Shown: positions 46,634 through 55,150 of the stretch, piece after piece
How the letters are laid out: each line of letters begins with the position of its first letter
Numbering within the stretch: position 1 is the stretch's first letter
Assembly: GCF_004004555.2 (NCBI RefSeq)
Contig: NZ_SACP01000013.1
Coordinates: 118,712 to 182,711, forward strand
Direction of reading: 5' to 3'
Length of the DNA stretch: 64,000 nucleotides
Origin: Methylobacterium oryzihabitans
GTDB lineage: Bacteria > Pseudomonadota > Alphaproteobacteria > Rhizobiales > Beijerinckiaceae
The notes under the pieces: generated by a model
Seen by the model: only the letters and a program-made list of their open reading frames with translations
Databases searched by the model: none
What the model was told of the DNA's origin: nothing
Translations under genes and position numbers: made by a program

Positions 46634-48364
46634 TCACCCGGCCGGCCGGCTCGACACCAGCCTCAGCGACGGCCCCGTCCGGGCGTTGAGGATCGCCGCG
46701 GCCTTGCCTTCGAGTTCGCCGTCGCGGAACGGCTTCTGGACGATGCGGTCCTCGCCGACCGCGCCGTCGATCGCCAGGGCGGCGTGGTCGGCGTAGCCGG
46801 TGACGAACAGGTACGGCATCCCGGGCCAGCGCCGGCGGATCTCGACCGCGACCTCGGCGCCGTTCATGCCCGGCATCGCGAAGTCGAGCACCACGAGATC
46901 GACGCGGGGGTCGAGGGCGATCGCCTGCAGCGCCGCCAGTCCTGAACCGGCTTCGCGAATTTCGTAGCCGGCTTCCGACAGCTTCGTGACGGTGATCTCC
47001 CGCACCGCGCCGTCGTCGTCGACGACGAGCACCACCGGCCGGTCGCCGGGGGCGCGCGGGGCCGCCCCATCGGTCCCGGCGCGGGGAACCTCGGGGGCCC
47101 GGGTCCCGGCGGCGACCCGCGGCAGGTAGACCTTCACCGAGGTCCCCTCCCCCACCACGGTGTCGATGCGCACCCCGCCGCCCGACTGCTTGGCGAAGCC
47201 GAAGACCTGGGCGAGGCCGAGGCCGGAGCCCTTGCCGACCTCCTTGGTGGTGAAGAACGGCTCGAACACGCGGGCCAGCACCTCGGGCCGGATGCCGGTG
47301 CCGGTGTCGCTCACCGCCACCATGACGTAGTCGCCGGCCGCCGGCTCCTCCGGCCGCGCCGGCGGCGCGGTCAGGTGCACGTTCGCGGTCTCGATGGTGA
47401 GGCAGCCGCCGACCGCCATCGCGTCGCGGGCGTTGATGGCGAGGTTGAGGATGATGAGCTCGATCTGGGTCGCGTCGACCAGGGCCGACCACAGGTCGGG
47501 CTGGAGCGTCATCTCGATGCGGACCGCGCCGCCGATCGAACTCTGGAGCAGGTCGCGCATCGACGCGACGGTCTGGTTGAGCTGGACCGGCTTCGGCTCG
47601 AGGCGCTGGCGGCGCGAGAAGGCGAGGAGCTGGGCGGTCAGCCGGGCGCCGCGCTCGGCCGCGCCGCGCATCATGTCGAGGCGCCGCCGCGAGCGGTCGT
47701 CCGGGACGACGCGCTCCAGGAACTCGATGTTGCCGGCGATCACCGTCAGGAGGTTGTTGAAGTCGTGGGCGACGCCGCTGGTGAGCTGGCCCACCGCCTC
47801 CAGCCGCTGCGCCTGCCGCAGGGCCTCCTCGACCCGCTCGCGCTCCTCGATCTGACGCTTCAGCTCGGCATTGGCCTCGGCGAGCGCCCGGGTGCGCTCG
47901 GCCACCCGCGCCTCCAGGGTCTCGTTGACCTCGCGCAGGGCGCCTTCGGCGGAGCGGCGCTCGGCATGGGCGCGGGCCTCCGCCAGGGCCCGGGCGATGA
48001 CCCGCGGCAGGCGGTCGAGCCGCTGCTTGGTGACGTAGTCGGTGGCGCCGCCCTTCAGCGCCTCCACCGCCACGTCCTCGCCGAGCGTCCCGGAGACGAA
48101 CACGAACGGCGTGGCGGGGCACAGGTCGCGGGCGAGCGCGAGGGCGGCGAGCCCGTCGAAGGTCGGCAGGACGTAGTCGGCGAGGACGAGGTCGTGGCCG
48201 CAGGTCCGGGCCGCGGCCGCGAAGGCGTCCCGGGTCATGACCCGGTCGATGCGGTGGACGAGCCCGGCATCGTCGAGGACCGCGCCGAGCAGCTCGGCGT
48301 CGAGGTCGCTGTCCTCCAGGAGGAGGATGTGGAGAGGGCCGGCGCTCAGGCGTTCGATGGCCAC
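46634..48364 (-). CDS. Hybrid kinase with receivers at both ends (REC-HisKA-HATPase-REC)
   Basis: The 576-residue soluble protein starts with a receiver (about 10-130; LLLEDSDLDAELLGAVLDDA, LADYVLPTFDG), then a coiled coil (EVNETLEARVAERTRALAEA). A kinase core follows ([49 protein letters not shown]) and a C-terminal receiver (VVLVVDDDGAVREITVTKL; LVVLDFAMPGMNG). It starts at GTG 48364 inside the 3' end of the upstream regulator gene, a 19-bp overlap. As the third gene of the phytochrome operon it probably continues the light-dependent phosphorelay. Confidence 0.86.
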   Translation of the reverse strand: MAIERLSAGPLHILLLEDSDLDAELLGAVLDDAGLVHRIDRVMTRDAFAAAARTCGHDLVLADYVLPTFDGLAALALARDLCPATPFVFVSGTLGEDVAVEALKGGATDYVTKQRLDRLPRVIARALAEARAHAERRSAEGALREVNETLEARVAERTRALAEANAELKRQIEERERVEEALRQAQRLEAVGQLTSGVAHDFNNLLTVIAGNIEFLERVVPDDRSRRRLDMMRGAAERGARLTAQLLAFSRRQRLEPKPVQLNQTVASMRDLLQSSIGGAVRIEMTLQPDLWSALVDATQIELIILNLAINARDAMAVGGCLTIETANVHLTAPPARPEEPAAGDYVMVAVSDTGTGIRPEVLARVFEPFFTTKEVGKGSGLGLAQVFGFAKQSGGGVRIDTVVGEGTSVKVYLPRVAAGTRAPEVPRAGTDGAAPRAPGDRPVVLVVDDDGAVREITVTKLSEAGYEIREAGSGLAALQAIALDPRVDLVVLDFAMPGMNGAEVAVEIRRRWPGMPYLFVTGYADHAALAIDGAVGEDRIVQKPFRDGELEGKAAAILNARTGPSLRLVSSRPAG

Positions 48365-48807
48365 CCTCCCCTGTGCGGCGGCGGCTCGTTCAGCACCGCC
48401 CAGAACACCCCGAGGTCCTGGATCGCCTCGAAGAACTCCTTGAACCCGACCGGCTTGACCACGAAGGCGTTCACGCCGAGCTGGTAGGAGCGCACGAGGT
48501 CGCTCTCCTCGCGCGAGGAGGTCAGCATTACGATCGGGATCGCGCGCATGCCGGGGTCGCCCTTGACCGCCGCCAGCACCTCGAGCCCGTCCACCTTCGG
48601 CAGCTTGAGGTCGAGCAGCACCACCGCCGGCTCGCGCGCGTCGCGCCCGGTGTGGTCGCCGCGGCGGTAGAGGTAGTCGAGCGCCTCGGCGCCGTCGCGG
48701 CAGATCGCGATCTCGTTGGCGAGCTGGCTCTTCTCGAGGGCGGCGAGGGTCAGCTCGATGTCGTTGGGGTTGTCTTCGACGAGAAGGATCGGCTTCAGGT
48801 CGGCCAT
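48346..48807 (-). CDS. Rcp1-like single-domain response regulator
   Basis: The 153-residue receiver only: acidic pocket ILLVEDNPNDIELTLAAL, phospho-acceptor in VVLLDLKLPKVDG, and Thr/Lys in VMLTSSREESDL and VVKPVGFKEFFEAI. The extended loop RRGDHTGRDAREPA is typical of Rcp1/CphR partners of phytochromes. There is no DNA-binding domain. Its ATG directly follows the stop of the bacteriophytochrome gene. It should accept phosphate from BphP. Confidence 0.9.
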   Translation of the reverse strand: MADLKPILLVEDNPNDIELTLAALEKSQLANEIAICRDGAEALDYLYRRGDHTGRDAREPAVVLLDLKLPKVDGLEVLAAVKGDPGMRAIPIVMLTSSREESDLVRSYQLGVNAFVVKPVGFKEFFEAIQDLGVFWAVLNEPPPHRGGWPSNA

Positions 48808-51087
48808 TCAGCGCGCCTCCATCCGGTCGGGAAGGGTGAAGTGGAACGTCGCGCCCTGGCCGAGGGCGCCCTCCGCCCAGACGCGGCCGCCGTGACGCTC
48901 GACGATGCGCCGCACGTTCGCGAGCCCGATCCCGGTCCCCTCGAACTCCTCGACCCGGTGCAGCCGCTGGAACACGCCGAACAGCTTGTTCACATAGGCC
49001 ATGTCGAAGCCGATTCCATTGTCGCGCACGAAGAAAACCGCCTCGCCGCGGTCGTCGGGCGCGCGGCCGACCTCGATCACCGCGTCGGGCCGGCCGCGGG
49101 AGTATTTCACCGCGTTGGACAGGAGGTTCTCGACCACGAGCCGCAGCATCACCGGGTCGGCGTAGACCCGGCCGAGGGACCCGACCTGCCAGCGGATCTG
49201 GCGCCCGGCCGGCACGTCGCGCATCACCTTGCGGCGCACCTCCTCGACGAGCAGGTTCATGTCGCCGAACACCCGCTTGAGGGCGTTGCGGCCCATCTGC
49301 GAGAAGGTGAGCAGGCTGTCGACCAGGGTCCCGGCCGAGAACGCCGCCTCGACGATGGTGTCGAGATAGTGCCGGCCCTTGTCGGAGAGCCGGTCGCCCT
49401 CGCGGGTGCGCAGCAGCTCCGAATAGCCGACGATGTGGCGGAACGGCGCCCGCAGGTCGTGGCTGACCGAGTACGAGAACGCCTCCAGCTCCTTGTTCGA
49501 GCGCTGCAGTTCCTCGCTCAGCGCCGCCAGCTCCTCGGCGCGCCGCAGCACGATGCCGAGGATCGCCGCGCGCAGGTCCTTGGCGGCGTCGATCTGCGCC
49601 ACCGACCACGGCAGTGCCCGGCCGCGCAGGGTCTCCTTCCAGATCTCGAACGAGGTGCGCGGGTGCAGGCGCATCGGCCCGCCGGCCGGGTCGGGCGTCG
49701 CGGCCTTGGTCGGGTCGCCGCCCCAGCGCACGGTCTGCACGACCTCGGGGCGGAACCACAGCACGGCGTTCGGCGAGGTCTGCGAGACCGCGATCGCCAG
49801 GAGGCCGCTCGCCACCTCGGTGAAGTCGGCGGCCGGCGGGTAGACCTCGGCGAGGGCGTCGGTGGCGAAGACGTCCTCGTCGCCGTCGCGAGCGGCGAGC
49901 CACTCGCACAGGCGCTGGACCTCGGCCTTCGCCGGGGTCCGGCCGACGAGGCGGCACTGGTCGCCGGCCACGATGGCGACGCCCTCGGCCTCGGCGAGGG
50001 CCAGGAGGTCGTCGGCGTGGGCGACGAGGCCGGCGGCGAAGCTGTCGGCCTCGGTCATGTAGCCGAGCAGCCGCCCGCCGACGGCGCCGAGGCGCAGCCG
50101 CTCCTCCGCCCCGGCGCTGCGCTCCTTGGCGGCGAGCTGGAGCGCGAAAACCCGGGTGAGCAGGTCGCAGGCGTTGCGGGCCTGGAGCGGCACCCGCCGG
50201 GGCGCCTTGTTGTGGCACGAGATCAGCCCCCACAGCCGGCCGTCGACGAGGATCGACACCGACATCGAGGCCATCGTGCCCATGTTGCGCATGTACTCGA
50301 CGTGGACCGGCGAGACGCTGCGCAGGATCGAATGGCTGAGGTCGAGGGGGGCGCCGGTGGACGGCGGCACCGCCGGCACGATCGGCACCGGCACGTAGCC
50401 GGCATCCGGGATGATCCGCAGGCGGTTGCGGCGATACAGCTCGCGCGCCTGGGCCGGGATGTCGGAGGCGGGAAAGCGCAGGTCGAGATAGGACGGCAGC
50501 ACGCCGTTGCCGTCCTCGGCCACGACGGTGCCGTGCCAGTCGCGGTCGAAGCGGTAGACCAGGGCGCGGTCGAAGCCGGTGACGCGGCGCGCCTCGGCGG
50601 CGAGCAGCCCGCACAGGTCGGCCACCGTCCCGGCCCGGTGCAGGCTCTCGACGAAGGCGTTGAGCCGCGGCGACAGCGCGTCGAGGCTCAGATCCGCGTC
50701 GGCTCCCGCCGCCGCCTCCTCCAGCTCGACCACGGCCAGCGGGCCGGAGCGGTGCACGGCGAGGTCGTAGCGCCGCGGCCCGTCCGCGGTGTCGAGGTCG
50801 AGGGTGCGCAGGTAGCGGGCGCCCTCGCCCTCCGGCTGCGGCGTCGCCGCGCCGGCGAGCGCCCCGGCGATCCCGGGAAAGACCTCGGTCAGCGGCCGGC
50901 CGATGACGTCGGCCCCCGCCCGGCCCGGGCGGTCGGGAACGTTCTGGCTCGCCTGGACGATGCGCAGCTCCGGCCCCTGGACCGCGAGGAGGAACCCGTG
51001 CGGCTGGAGCGTGCCGAGAAGGTGGATCGGCTCCCGGTCGCAGGCGGTCAGTTGGGCCGCGTCGAGCGCCCGTGCGGCTGAGTTCAA
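48808..51087 (-). CDS. bphP: Bacteriophytochrome histidine kinase
   Basis: The 759-residue red/far-red photoreceptor kinase has a PAS domain (about 15-125) with the biliverdin-attachment Cys16 in LTACDREPIHLLGTLQPHG. The GAF domain (about 145-305) has FPASDIPAQAR and the chromophore-contacting His in WGLISCHN. A PHY domain (about 325-500) follows, then the kinase with phospho-acceptor His near 543 (FSYSVSHDLRAPFRH) and ATPase boxes ENLLSNAVKYS and GTGIGLANVRRI. All features needed for chromophore binding and autophosphorylation are present. It is the first gene of the unit bphP, regulator, hybrid kinase. No heme oxygenase gene is visible in the window. Confidence 0.94.
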   Translation of the reverse strand: MNSAARALDAAQLTACDREPIHLLGTLQPHGFLLAVQGPELRIVQASQNVPDRPGRAGADVIGRPLTEVFPGIAGALAGAATPQPEGEGARYLRTLDLDTADGPRRYDLAVHRSGPLAVVELEEAAAGADADLSLDALSPRLNAFVESLHRAGTVADLCGLLAAEARRVTGFDRALVYRFDRDWHGTVVAEDGNGVLPSYLDLRFPASDIPAQARELYRRNRLRIIPDAGYVPVPIVPAVPPSTGAPLDLSHSILRSVSPVHVEYMRNMGTMASMSVSILVDGRLWGLISCHNKAPRRVPLQARNACDLLTRVFALQLAAKERSAGAEERLRLGAVGGRLLGYMTEADSFAAGLVAHADDLLALAEAEGVAIVAGDQCRLVGRTPAKAEVQRLCEWLAARDGDEDVFATDALAEVYPPAADFTEVASGLLAIAVSQTSPNAVLWFRPEVVQTVRWGGDPTKAATPDPAGGPMRLHPRTSFEIWKETLRGRALPWSVAQIDAAKDLRAAILGIVLRRAEELAALSEELQRSNKELEAFSYSVSHDLRAPFRHIVGYSELLRTREGDRLSDKGRHYLDTIVEAAFSAGTLVDSLLTFSQMGRNALKRVFGDMNLLVEEVRRKVMRDVPAGRQIRWQVGSLGRVYADPVMLRLVVENLLSNAVKYSRGRPDAVIEVGRAPDDRGEAVFFVRDNGIGFDMAYVNKLFGVFQRLHRVEEFEGTGIGLANVRRIVERHGGRVWAEGALGQGATFHFTLPDRMEAR

Positions 51088-51195
51088 GATTCGGACTCCG
51101 TCATCGCCGCTCCCCCCGTTGGCGGCGGACCATACAGGCGCCGGTCGCCGGACGCGACCCGGCGGAGCACGATAATCCCGCGAGGGCGGGGCGCG

Positions 51196-51789
51196 TCAGT
51201 CCCGGGTCACCGCGATCAGCACGCAGGCCGCCGGCGTGGTGCGGCGGACCTGGTGCGGCAGCCGCCCCGGAAACTGCAGCGCGTCGCCCCGGCGGAGCCC
51301 GACCACCCGGTCGGCGAACCGCACCTCGACCGCGCCGTCGACGACGAACAGCAGCTCCTCGCCGTCGTGCTCGGCCCGGAAATCGTCCGAGAAATCCGGC
51401 TGCGGGTAGACCAGGAAGCCGTCGAGGCCCGGCCGCCCTCCCCCGGTGGTGAGCGCCTCGAGGCGGTAGCCGCCCCCCTCCCCCGGAGCCGCGGGATCCG
51501 CGGGTGCCGCCCGGTCCTGCGCCCGCGACACATGGATCGCCGCGGCATCGACCGCCTTGCCGAAGAGCTGGGCGACCGGCACGCCGAGGGCCCGGGCGAG
51601 ATTGAGCACCGTCGAGACCGAGGGCACCTTCAGCCCGCGCTCGACCCGCGACAGGTAGCCCTTGTCGAGCCTCACCGCCGCCGCGAGGTCGGCGAGGGTC
51701 CAGCCCCGGGCGCGGCGGGCGGCCCGCACCTCCCCCGCGAGGCGCAGGCGCGCCTCCCCTTCCAGCCATCCCGGCACGTCGTCGAGCAT
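51196..51789 (-). CDS. XRE-cupin transcriptional regulator
   Basis: The 197-residue protein has an N-terminal helix-turn-helix (RGWTLADLAAAVRLDKGYLS, RVERGLKVPSVSTVL) and a C-terminal cupin barrel (HDGEELLFVVDGAVEVRFAD, LRRGDALQFPGRLPHQVRRT). Such proteins sense small ligands through the cupin and usually control adjacent catabolic or efflux genes. It is divergent from the MOSC/reductase/MFS operon, and a palindrome at 51905-51924 lies between them. ATG 51789 is chosen because the HTH begins soon after it. Confidence 0.88.
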   Translation of the reverse strand: MLDDVPGWLEGEARLRLAGEVRAARRARGWTLADLAAAVRLDKGYLSRVERGLKVPSVSTVLNLARALGVPVAQLFGKAVDAAAIHVSRAQDRAAPADPAAPGEGGGYRLEALTTGGGRPGLDGFLVYPQPDFSDDFRAEHDGEELLFVVDGAVEVRFADRVVGLRRGDALQFPGRLPHQVRRTTPAACVLIAVTRD

Positions 51790-51904
51790 CAGGGTCCGTC
51801 GGGCCTCGCGCGAGCCGCCATGGTTGGGGCCCCCGCGACGGAGCGTCAACCGGCGCGCGCGACCCGGCTCCGACCCCATCGGGCGGGGCGAGCCTGTTCA
51901 TGAA

Positions 51905-51924
51905 GTAGGCAACAGGTTGCCTAC
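51905..51924. promoter_or_regulatory. Candidate operator of the XRE-cupin regulator
   Basis: GTAGGCAACAGGTTGCCTAC: 9-bp perfect arms around AG, in the 248-bp gap between the divergent regulator and MOSC genes. Size and symmetry fit a dimeric HTH site controlling one or both promoters. Confidence 0.6.
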
Positions 51925-52037
51925 AGGAAATGCTTGCATCCGGCTTGCGGAAGAATAGTCTTTTCCTAATCGAGATGCGCTGCCGATGCAGTCGCGGCGA
52001 CCGCCCGTGCGGTCGCGCGGAGCGTGACGAGGTGACG

Positions 52038-52529
52038 ATGACCTGGGCCGGCACCCTGCTGCATATCCACGTCGCCCCCTCGGCCTCGGTCGAGATGGAG
52101 GAACTCGCCGAGGCGCGGCTGATCCCCGGCCGGGGCATCGAGGGCGACCGCTACCTCCTCGGCACCGGGACCTACTCGCAGAAGCCCGACATCCGCGAGG
52201 TCACCCTGATCGAGATGGAGGTGCTGGAGGCGCTGGCTCAGGGCGAGCCGAAGATCCCCGGCCTCAAGGCCGTGGTCGACCCGGCCGACCACCGCCGTAA
52301 CCTGACGACGCGCGGCGTTCCCCTCGGCCACCTCGTCGGCCGCCGCTTCCGGGTCGGCGAGACGGTGCTGCGGGGCGGGCGGATGAACTTCCCCTGCCCC
52401 TACCTCGAGGAGCTGCTCGGCGTGCCCGGCCTCTACGAGGGGCTGCTCAACCGCTCGGGCCTCAACTGCGCGATCGAGGCCGGCGGGGTAATCCGCCGCG
52501 GCGACCCGATCCTGCCGCTCGCCGACTGA
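52038..52529 (+). CDS. MOSC-domain protein
   Basis: The 163-residue stand-alone MOSC domain has SVEMEELAEARLIPGRGIEG with DRYLLGTGTYS, ADHRRNLTTRGVPLGHLVGR and the cysteine segment GGRMNFPCPYLEELL. The Cys is the expected ligand of molybdenum cofactor. MOSC enzymes such as YiiM and YcbX reduce N-hydroxylated compounds and need an electron donor. The gene 12 bp downstream encodes a flavin/2Fe-2S reductase, a likely donor. Start ATG 52038; GTG 52032 is possible. Confidence 0.82.
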   Translation: MTWAGTLLHIHVAPSASVEMEELAEARLIPGRGIEGDRYLLGTGTYSQKPDIREVTLIEMEVLEALAQGEPKIPGLKAVVDPADHRRNLTTRGVPLGHLVGRRFRVGETVLRGGRMNFPCPYLEELLGVPGLYEGLLNRSGLNCAIEAGGVIRRGDPILPLAD

Positions 52530-52541
52530 CGGGGCGCCGCG

Positions 52542-53489
52542 ATGGTGCCGCGCCTCATCATGAAGCTCGACGTCGCCGAGGTGCGGCACGAGCCCGGCGA
52601 CGTGCTCCTGGCGACGCTGACCCATCCGCGGCGCCCCCTCCTGCCGGCCGCGACCGCGGGCGCCCATGTCGACGTCCACCTCGGCGACGGGCGGGTGCGG
52701 CACTACTCGCTGTGGGGCGACCCCGCCGACCGCAGCGCCTACCGGATCGCGGTCAAGCGCGAGGCCGAGGGCCGGGGCGGCTCGCGCCGCCTGCACGAGT
52801 TGCTGGTGCCCGGCGCCTCCCTGATGGTGTCGGCGCCGCGCAACCACTTCGCACTGCCGGAGACCGGCGGGCCGGTGCGGCTGCTCGCCGGCGGGATCGG
52901 CATCACCCCGCTTCTCGCCATGGCGCAGGTCCTGGCGGCGGGCGGTCGCGCCTTCCACCTCCACGTCTTCGCGCGCCGGCGCGCCACCGCGCCGCTGATC
53001 GAGGAAGCGCGACGGCGACTCGGCCCCGGCCGCGTCAGCGCGCATCTCGACGACGAGCCGGACACCCGCGTCGCGTTGCCCGCCCTCCTCGCCGCGCCCG
53101 AGCCCGGGGCGGTGCTCGCCTGCTGCGGCCCGGCCGGGTTCATGGCGGCGGTGCGCGACGCCGCCGCGCACTGGCCCGAGGAGGCGCTGCTGTTCGAGGC
53201 GTTCCAGCCCCTCGCCGACGAGAGCTTCGTGCCGGAGCCGTTCGAGATCGTGCTCGCCTCCGGGCGTCGGCTCGCGGTGCCGGCCGACCGCTCGGCCCTC
53301 GACGTCCTGCGCGAGGCCGGCGTCGCGCCGCCCGCCTCCTGCGAGACCGGCGTCTGCGGCTCCTGCCTGTGCGGTTACCGCGACGGCACCCCGATCCACC
53401 GGGACGTGGTGCTGTCGCCCCGGGCCCGGCGCGGGCGGTTCGCGCCCTGCGTCTCCCGTGCGGTCGGGACCCTGCACCTCGACCTGTGA
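52542..53489 (+). CDS. VanB-like ferredoxin reductase (FMN/FAD, NAD, 2Fe-2S)
   Basis: The 315-residue phthalate-dioxygenase-reductase-type protein has a flavin domain (HYSLWGDPADRSAYRIAVKR), a nucleotide domain (LLAGGIGITPLLAMAQVL) and a C-terminal plant-type ferredoxin domain with ligands in CETGVCGSC and the distal CVSRA. It passes electrons from NAD(P)H to a partner enzyme. No oxygenase alpha subunit is adjacent, and the only redox partner in the operon is the MOSC protein 12 bp upstream. It starts at ATG 52542. Confidence 0.88.
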   Translation: MVPRLIMKLDVAEVRHEPGDVLLATLTHPRRPLLPAATAGAHVDVHLGDGRVRHYSLWGDPADRSAYRIAVKREAEGRGGSRRLHELLVPGASLMVSAPRNHFALPETGGPVRLLAGGIGITPLLAMAQVLAAGGRAFHLHVFARRRATAPLIEEARRRLGPGRVSAHLDDEPDTRVALPALLAAPEPGAVLACCGPAGFMAAVRDAAAHWPEEALLFEAFQPLADESFVPEPFEIVLASGRRLAVPADRSALDVLREAGVAPPASCETGVCGSCLCGYRDGTPIHRDVVLSPRARRGRFAPCVSRAVGTLHLDL

Positions 53490-53573
53490 GTCGGGCGATC
53501 ATCGAGAGGGCCGGGCAACGGCCGGGTTGACGGGCGAGGACGACCGGCGGGCCAACCAGCGAGGAGCCCACGC

Positions 53574-54890
53574 ATGTCCATGGCATCCACCGCGGCCCTT
53601 CCGGCCGCGCCCGAGACCGGCGCGCCGCCGATGCGCCGGGTCGTCACGTCGAGCGTCGTCGGTACGGCGGTCGAGTGGTACGACTTCCTGATCTACGGCA
53701 CGGCGAGCGCGCTCGTCTTCAACAAGCTGTTCTTCCCCTCCTCCGACCCGGCGGTCGGCACGATTGCGGCCTTCGCCACCTACGCGGTCGGCTTCCTGGC
53801 CCGGCCGCTCGGCGCCGCGATCTTCGGGCATTTCGGCGACCGGGTCGGACGCAAGAAGATGCTCGCCGCCACGATCATCATCATGGGCGTCGGCACCTTC
53901 CTGATCGGCTGCCTGCCGACCTATTCCCAGATCGGCGTCTGGGCGCCGGTGCTGCTGGTGCTGCTGCGCCTGCTCCAGGGCATCGGGCTCGGCGGCGAAT
54001 GGGGCGGCGCGGTGCTGATGGTGGTCGAGAACGCCCCCGACAGGCGTCGCGGCCTGTTCGGCAGCCTCGTGCAGATCGGCAACCCGATCGGCAACCTCGC
54101 GGCGACCGGAATCTTCGCCCTGATGGCCTCGCTGCCCGAGAGCGACTTCCTGCTCTGGGCGTGGCGGATCCCGTTCCTCCTCAGCATCCTGCTCGTCGGA
54201 GTCGGCCTGTTCATCCGCATGCGGCTGGAGGAGACGCCGGCCTTCCGCGCTGTCGAGGCCGGCCGGGAGGTCGCGCGGCTGCCGGTGGTCGAGGTCATCC
54301 TGCAGCACCCGCGGCCGTTCCTCACCGCGGTCGGGCTGAAGCTGTCGGAGATCGCCTGGGCCAGCGTCGCCAGCGTGTTCGTCATCAGCTACGTCACCGG
54401 GTCGCTCGGCCTGCCGCGCAGCGTCGTGCTCAACGGCATCTTCGCCGCCTCGACGGTCGCCCTCGTGTCGATCCCGCTGTTCGGCTGGCTCTCCGACCTC
54501 GTCGGGCGCAAGACGATGTTCTATGCGAGCTGCCTGTTCTGCATCGCCTTCGCGTTCCCGTTCTTCTGGCTCCTCGACACCCGCGACCCGACGATCATCG
54601 CCGTCGCGATCGTGGTGGCGATCTCGTTCGGGCAGATGATCGGGTTCGGGGTCGGGGCGCCGTTCTATTCCGAGCTGTTCGCCGCCCGCCTGCGCTACAG
54701 CGGCGCCTCCCTCGGCTTCCAGATCGGCGCGGCGATCTCCGGCGGGCTGACGCCCTTCGCCGCCGCCTCGCTGCTCGCCTGGAGCGGCGGCGCCACCTGG
54801 CCGATCTCGCTCTACCTCATCGCGGCCGCGCTCATCACGCTGATCGCGACCGCCTGCGCGCCGGAGACCGCCGGCAAGCCGCTGCGCTGA
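53574..54890 (+). CDS. MFS transporter, metabolite:H+ symporter (MHS/ShiA) family
   Basis: The 438-residue inner-membrane protein has twelve helices. Family signatures are VEWYDFLIYGTASALVFNKL, GHFGDRVGRKKML, RLLQGIGLGGEWGGAVLM and the symmetric FGWLSDLVGRKTM in the second half. Relatives import shikimate, alpha-ketoglutarate, proline betaine or aromatic acids. Third gene of the operon controlled by the XRE-cupin regulator, 84 bp after the reductase. The substrate is probably what the MOSC/reductase pair acts on. Confidence 0.88.
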   Translation: MSMASTAALPAAPETGAPPMRRVVTSSVVGTAVEWYDFLIYGTASALVFNKLFFPSSDPAVGTIAAFATYAVGFLARPLGAAIFGHFGDRVGRKKMLAATIIIMGVGTFLIGCLPTYSQIGVWAPVLLVLLRLLQGIGLGGEWGGAVLMVVENAPDRRRGLFGSLVQIGNPIGNLAATGIFALMASLPESDFLLWAWRIPFLLSILLVGVGLFIRMRLEETPAFRAVEAGREVARLPVVEVILQHPRPFLTAVGLKLSEIAWASVASVFVISYVTGSLGLPRSVVLNGIFAASTVALVSIPLFGWLSDLVGRKTMFYASCLFCIAFAFPFFWLLDTRDPTIIAVAIVVAISFGQMIGFGVGAPFYSELFAARLRYSGASLGFQIGAAISGGLTPFAAASLLAWSGGATWPISLYLIAAALITLIATACAPETAGKPLR

Positions 54891-54949
54891 GAGAGCCGGT
54901 CCCGGCCGGTGATTCGCCGCCGCGCCGGGGCCGTGGCGCCGAGATCCCG

Positions 54950-54965
54950 GTTGCCGGCCGGCAAC
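54950..54965. promoter_or_regulatory. parS-like site 2
   Basis: GTTGCCGGCCGGCAAC, embedded in a longer perfect palindrome of 22 bp (54947-54968), about 190 bp upstream of repA. It fits GTT-N4-GC-N4-AAC. The rest of the 260-bp gap before repA holds no gene. Confidence 0.78.
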
Positions 54966-55150
54966 CGGCGCGGCTCCCGGGCCGCCGTCCGCCCACGTAA
55001 CCGCCTGACGGCAAAGGCGTCCCGGGCGCGGGGCGCCGTCTCCTTCCGCCGTCCCGGCGCTTCGCGCTTGCGCCCTCCGCCACGTTCGGGCGATGCTGTC
55101 ACGCTTGGAACCGCCCGGAGCGGGATCCGGCGTATGCACGAGAGCCCCAC

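Noticed and set aside
46634..50614. Apparent 1326-residue fusion of the hybrid kinase with upstream sequence
   Set aside because: The frame upstream of 48364 is out of frame with the regulator and phytochrome genes, both of which are clearly real. The protein begins at about 48364.
48808..51087. Phytochrome as a plant-like or cyanobacterial Cph1 type
   Set aside because: The bilin-binding cysteine is at the N-terminus (Cys16), not in the GAF domain, which marks a biliverdin-binding bacteriophytochrome.
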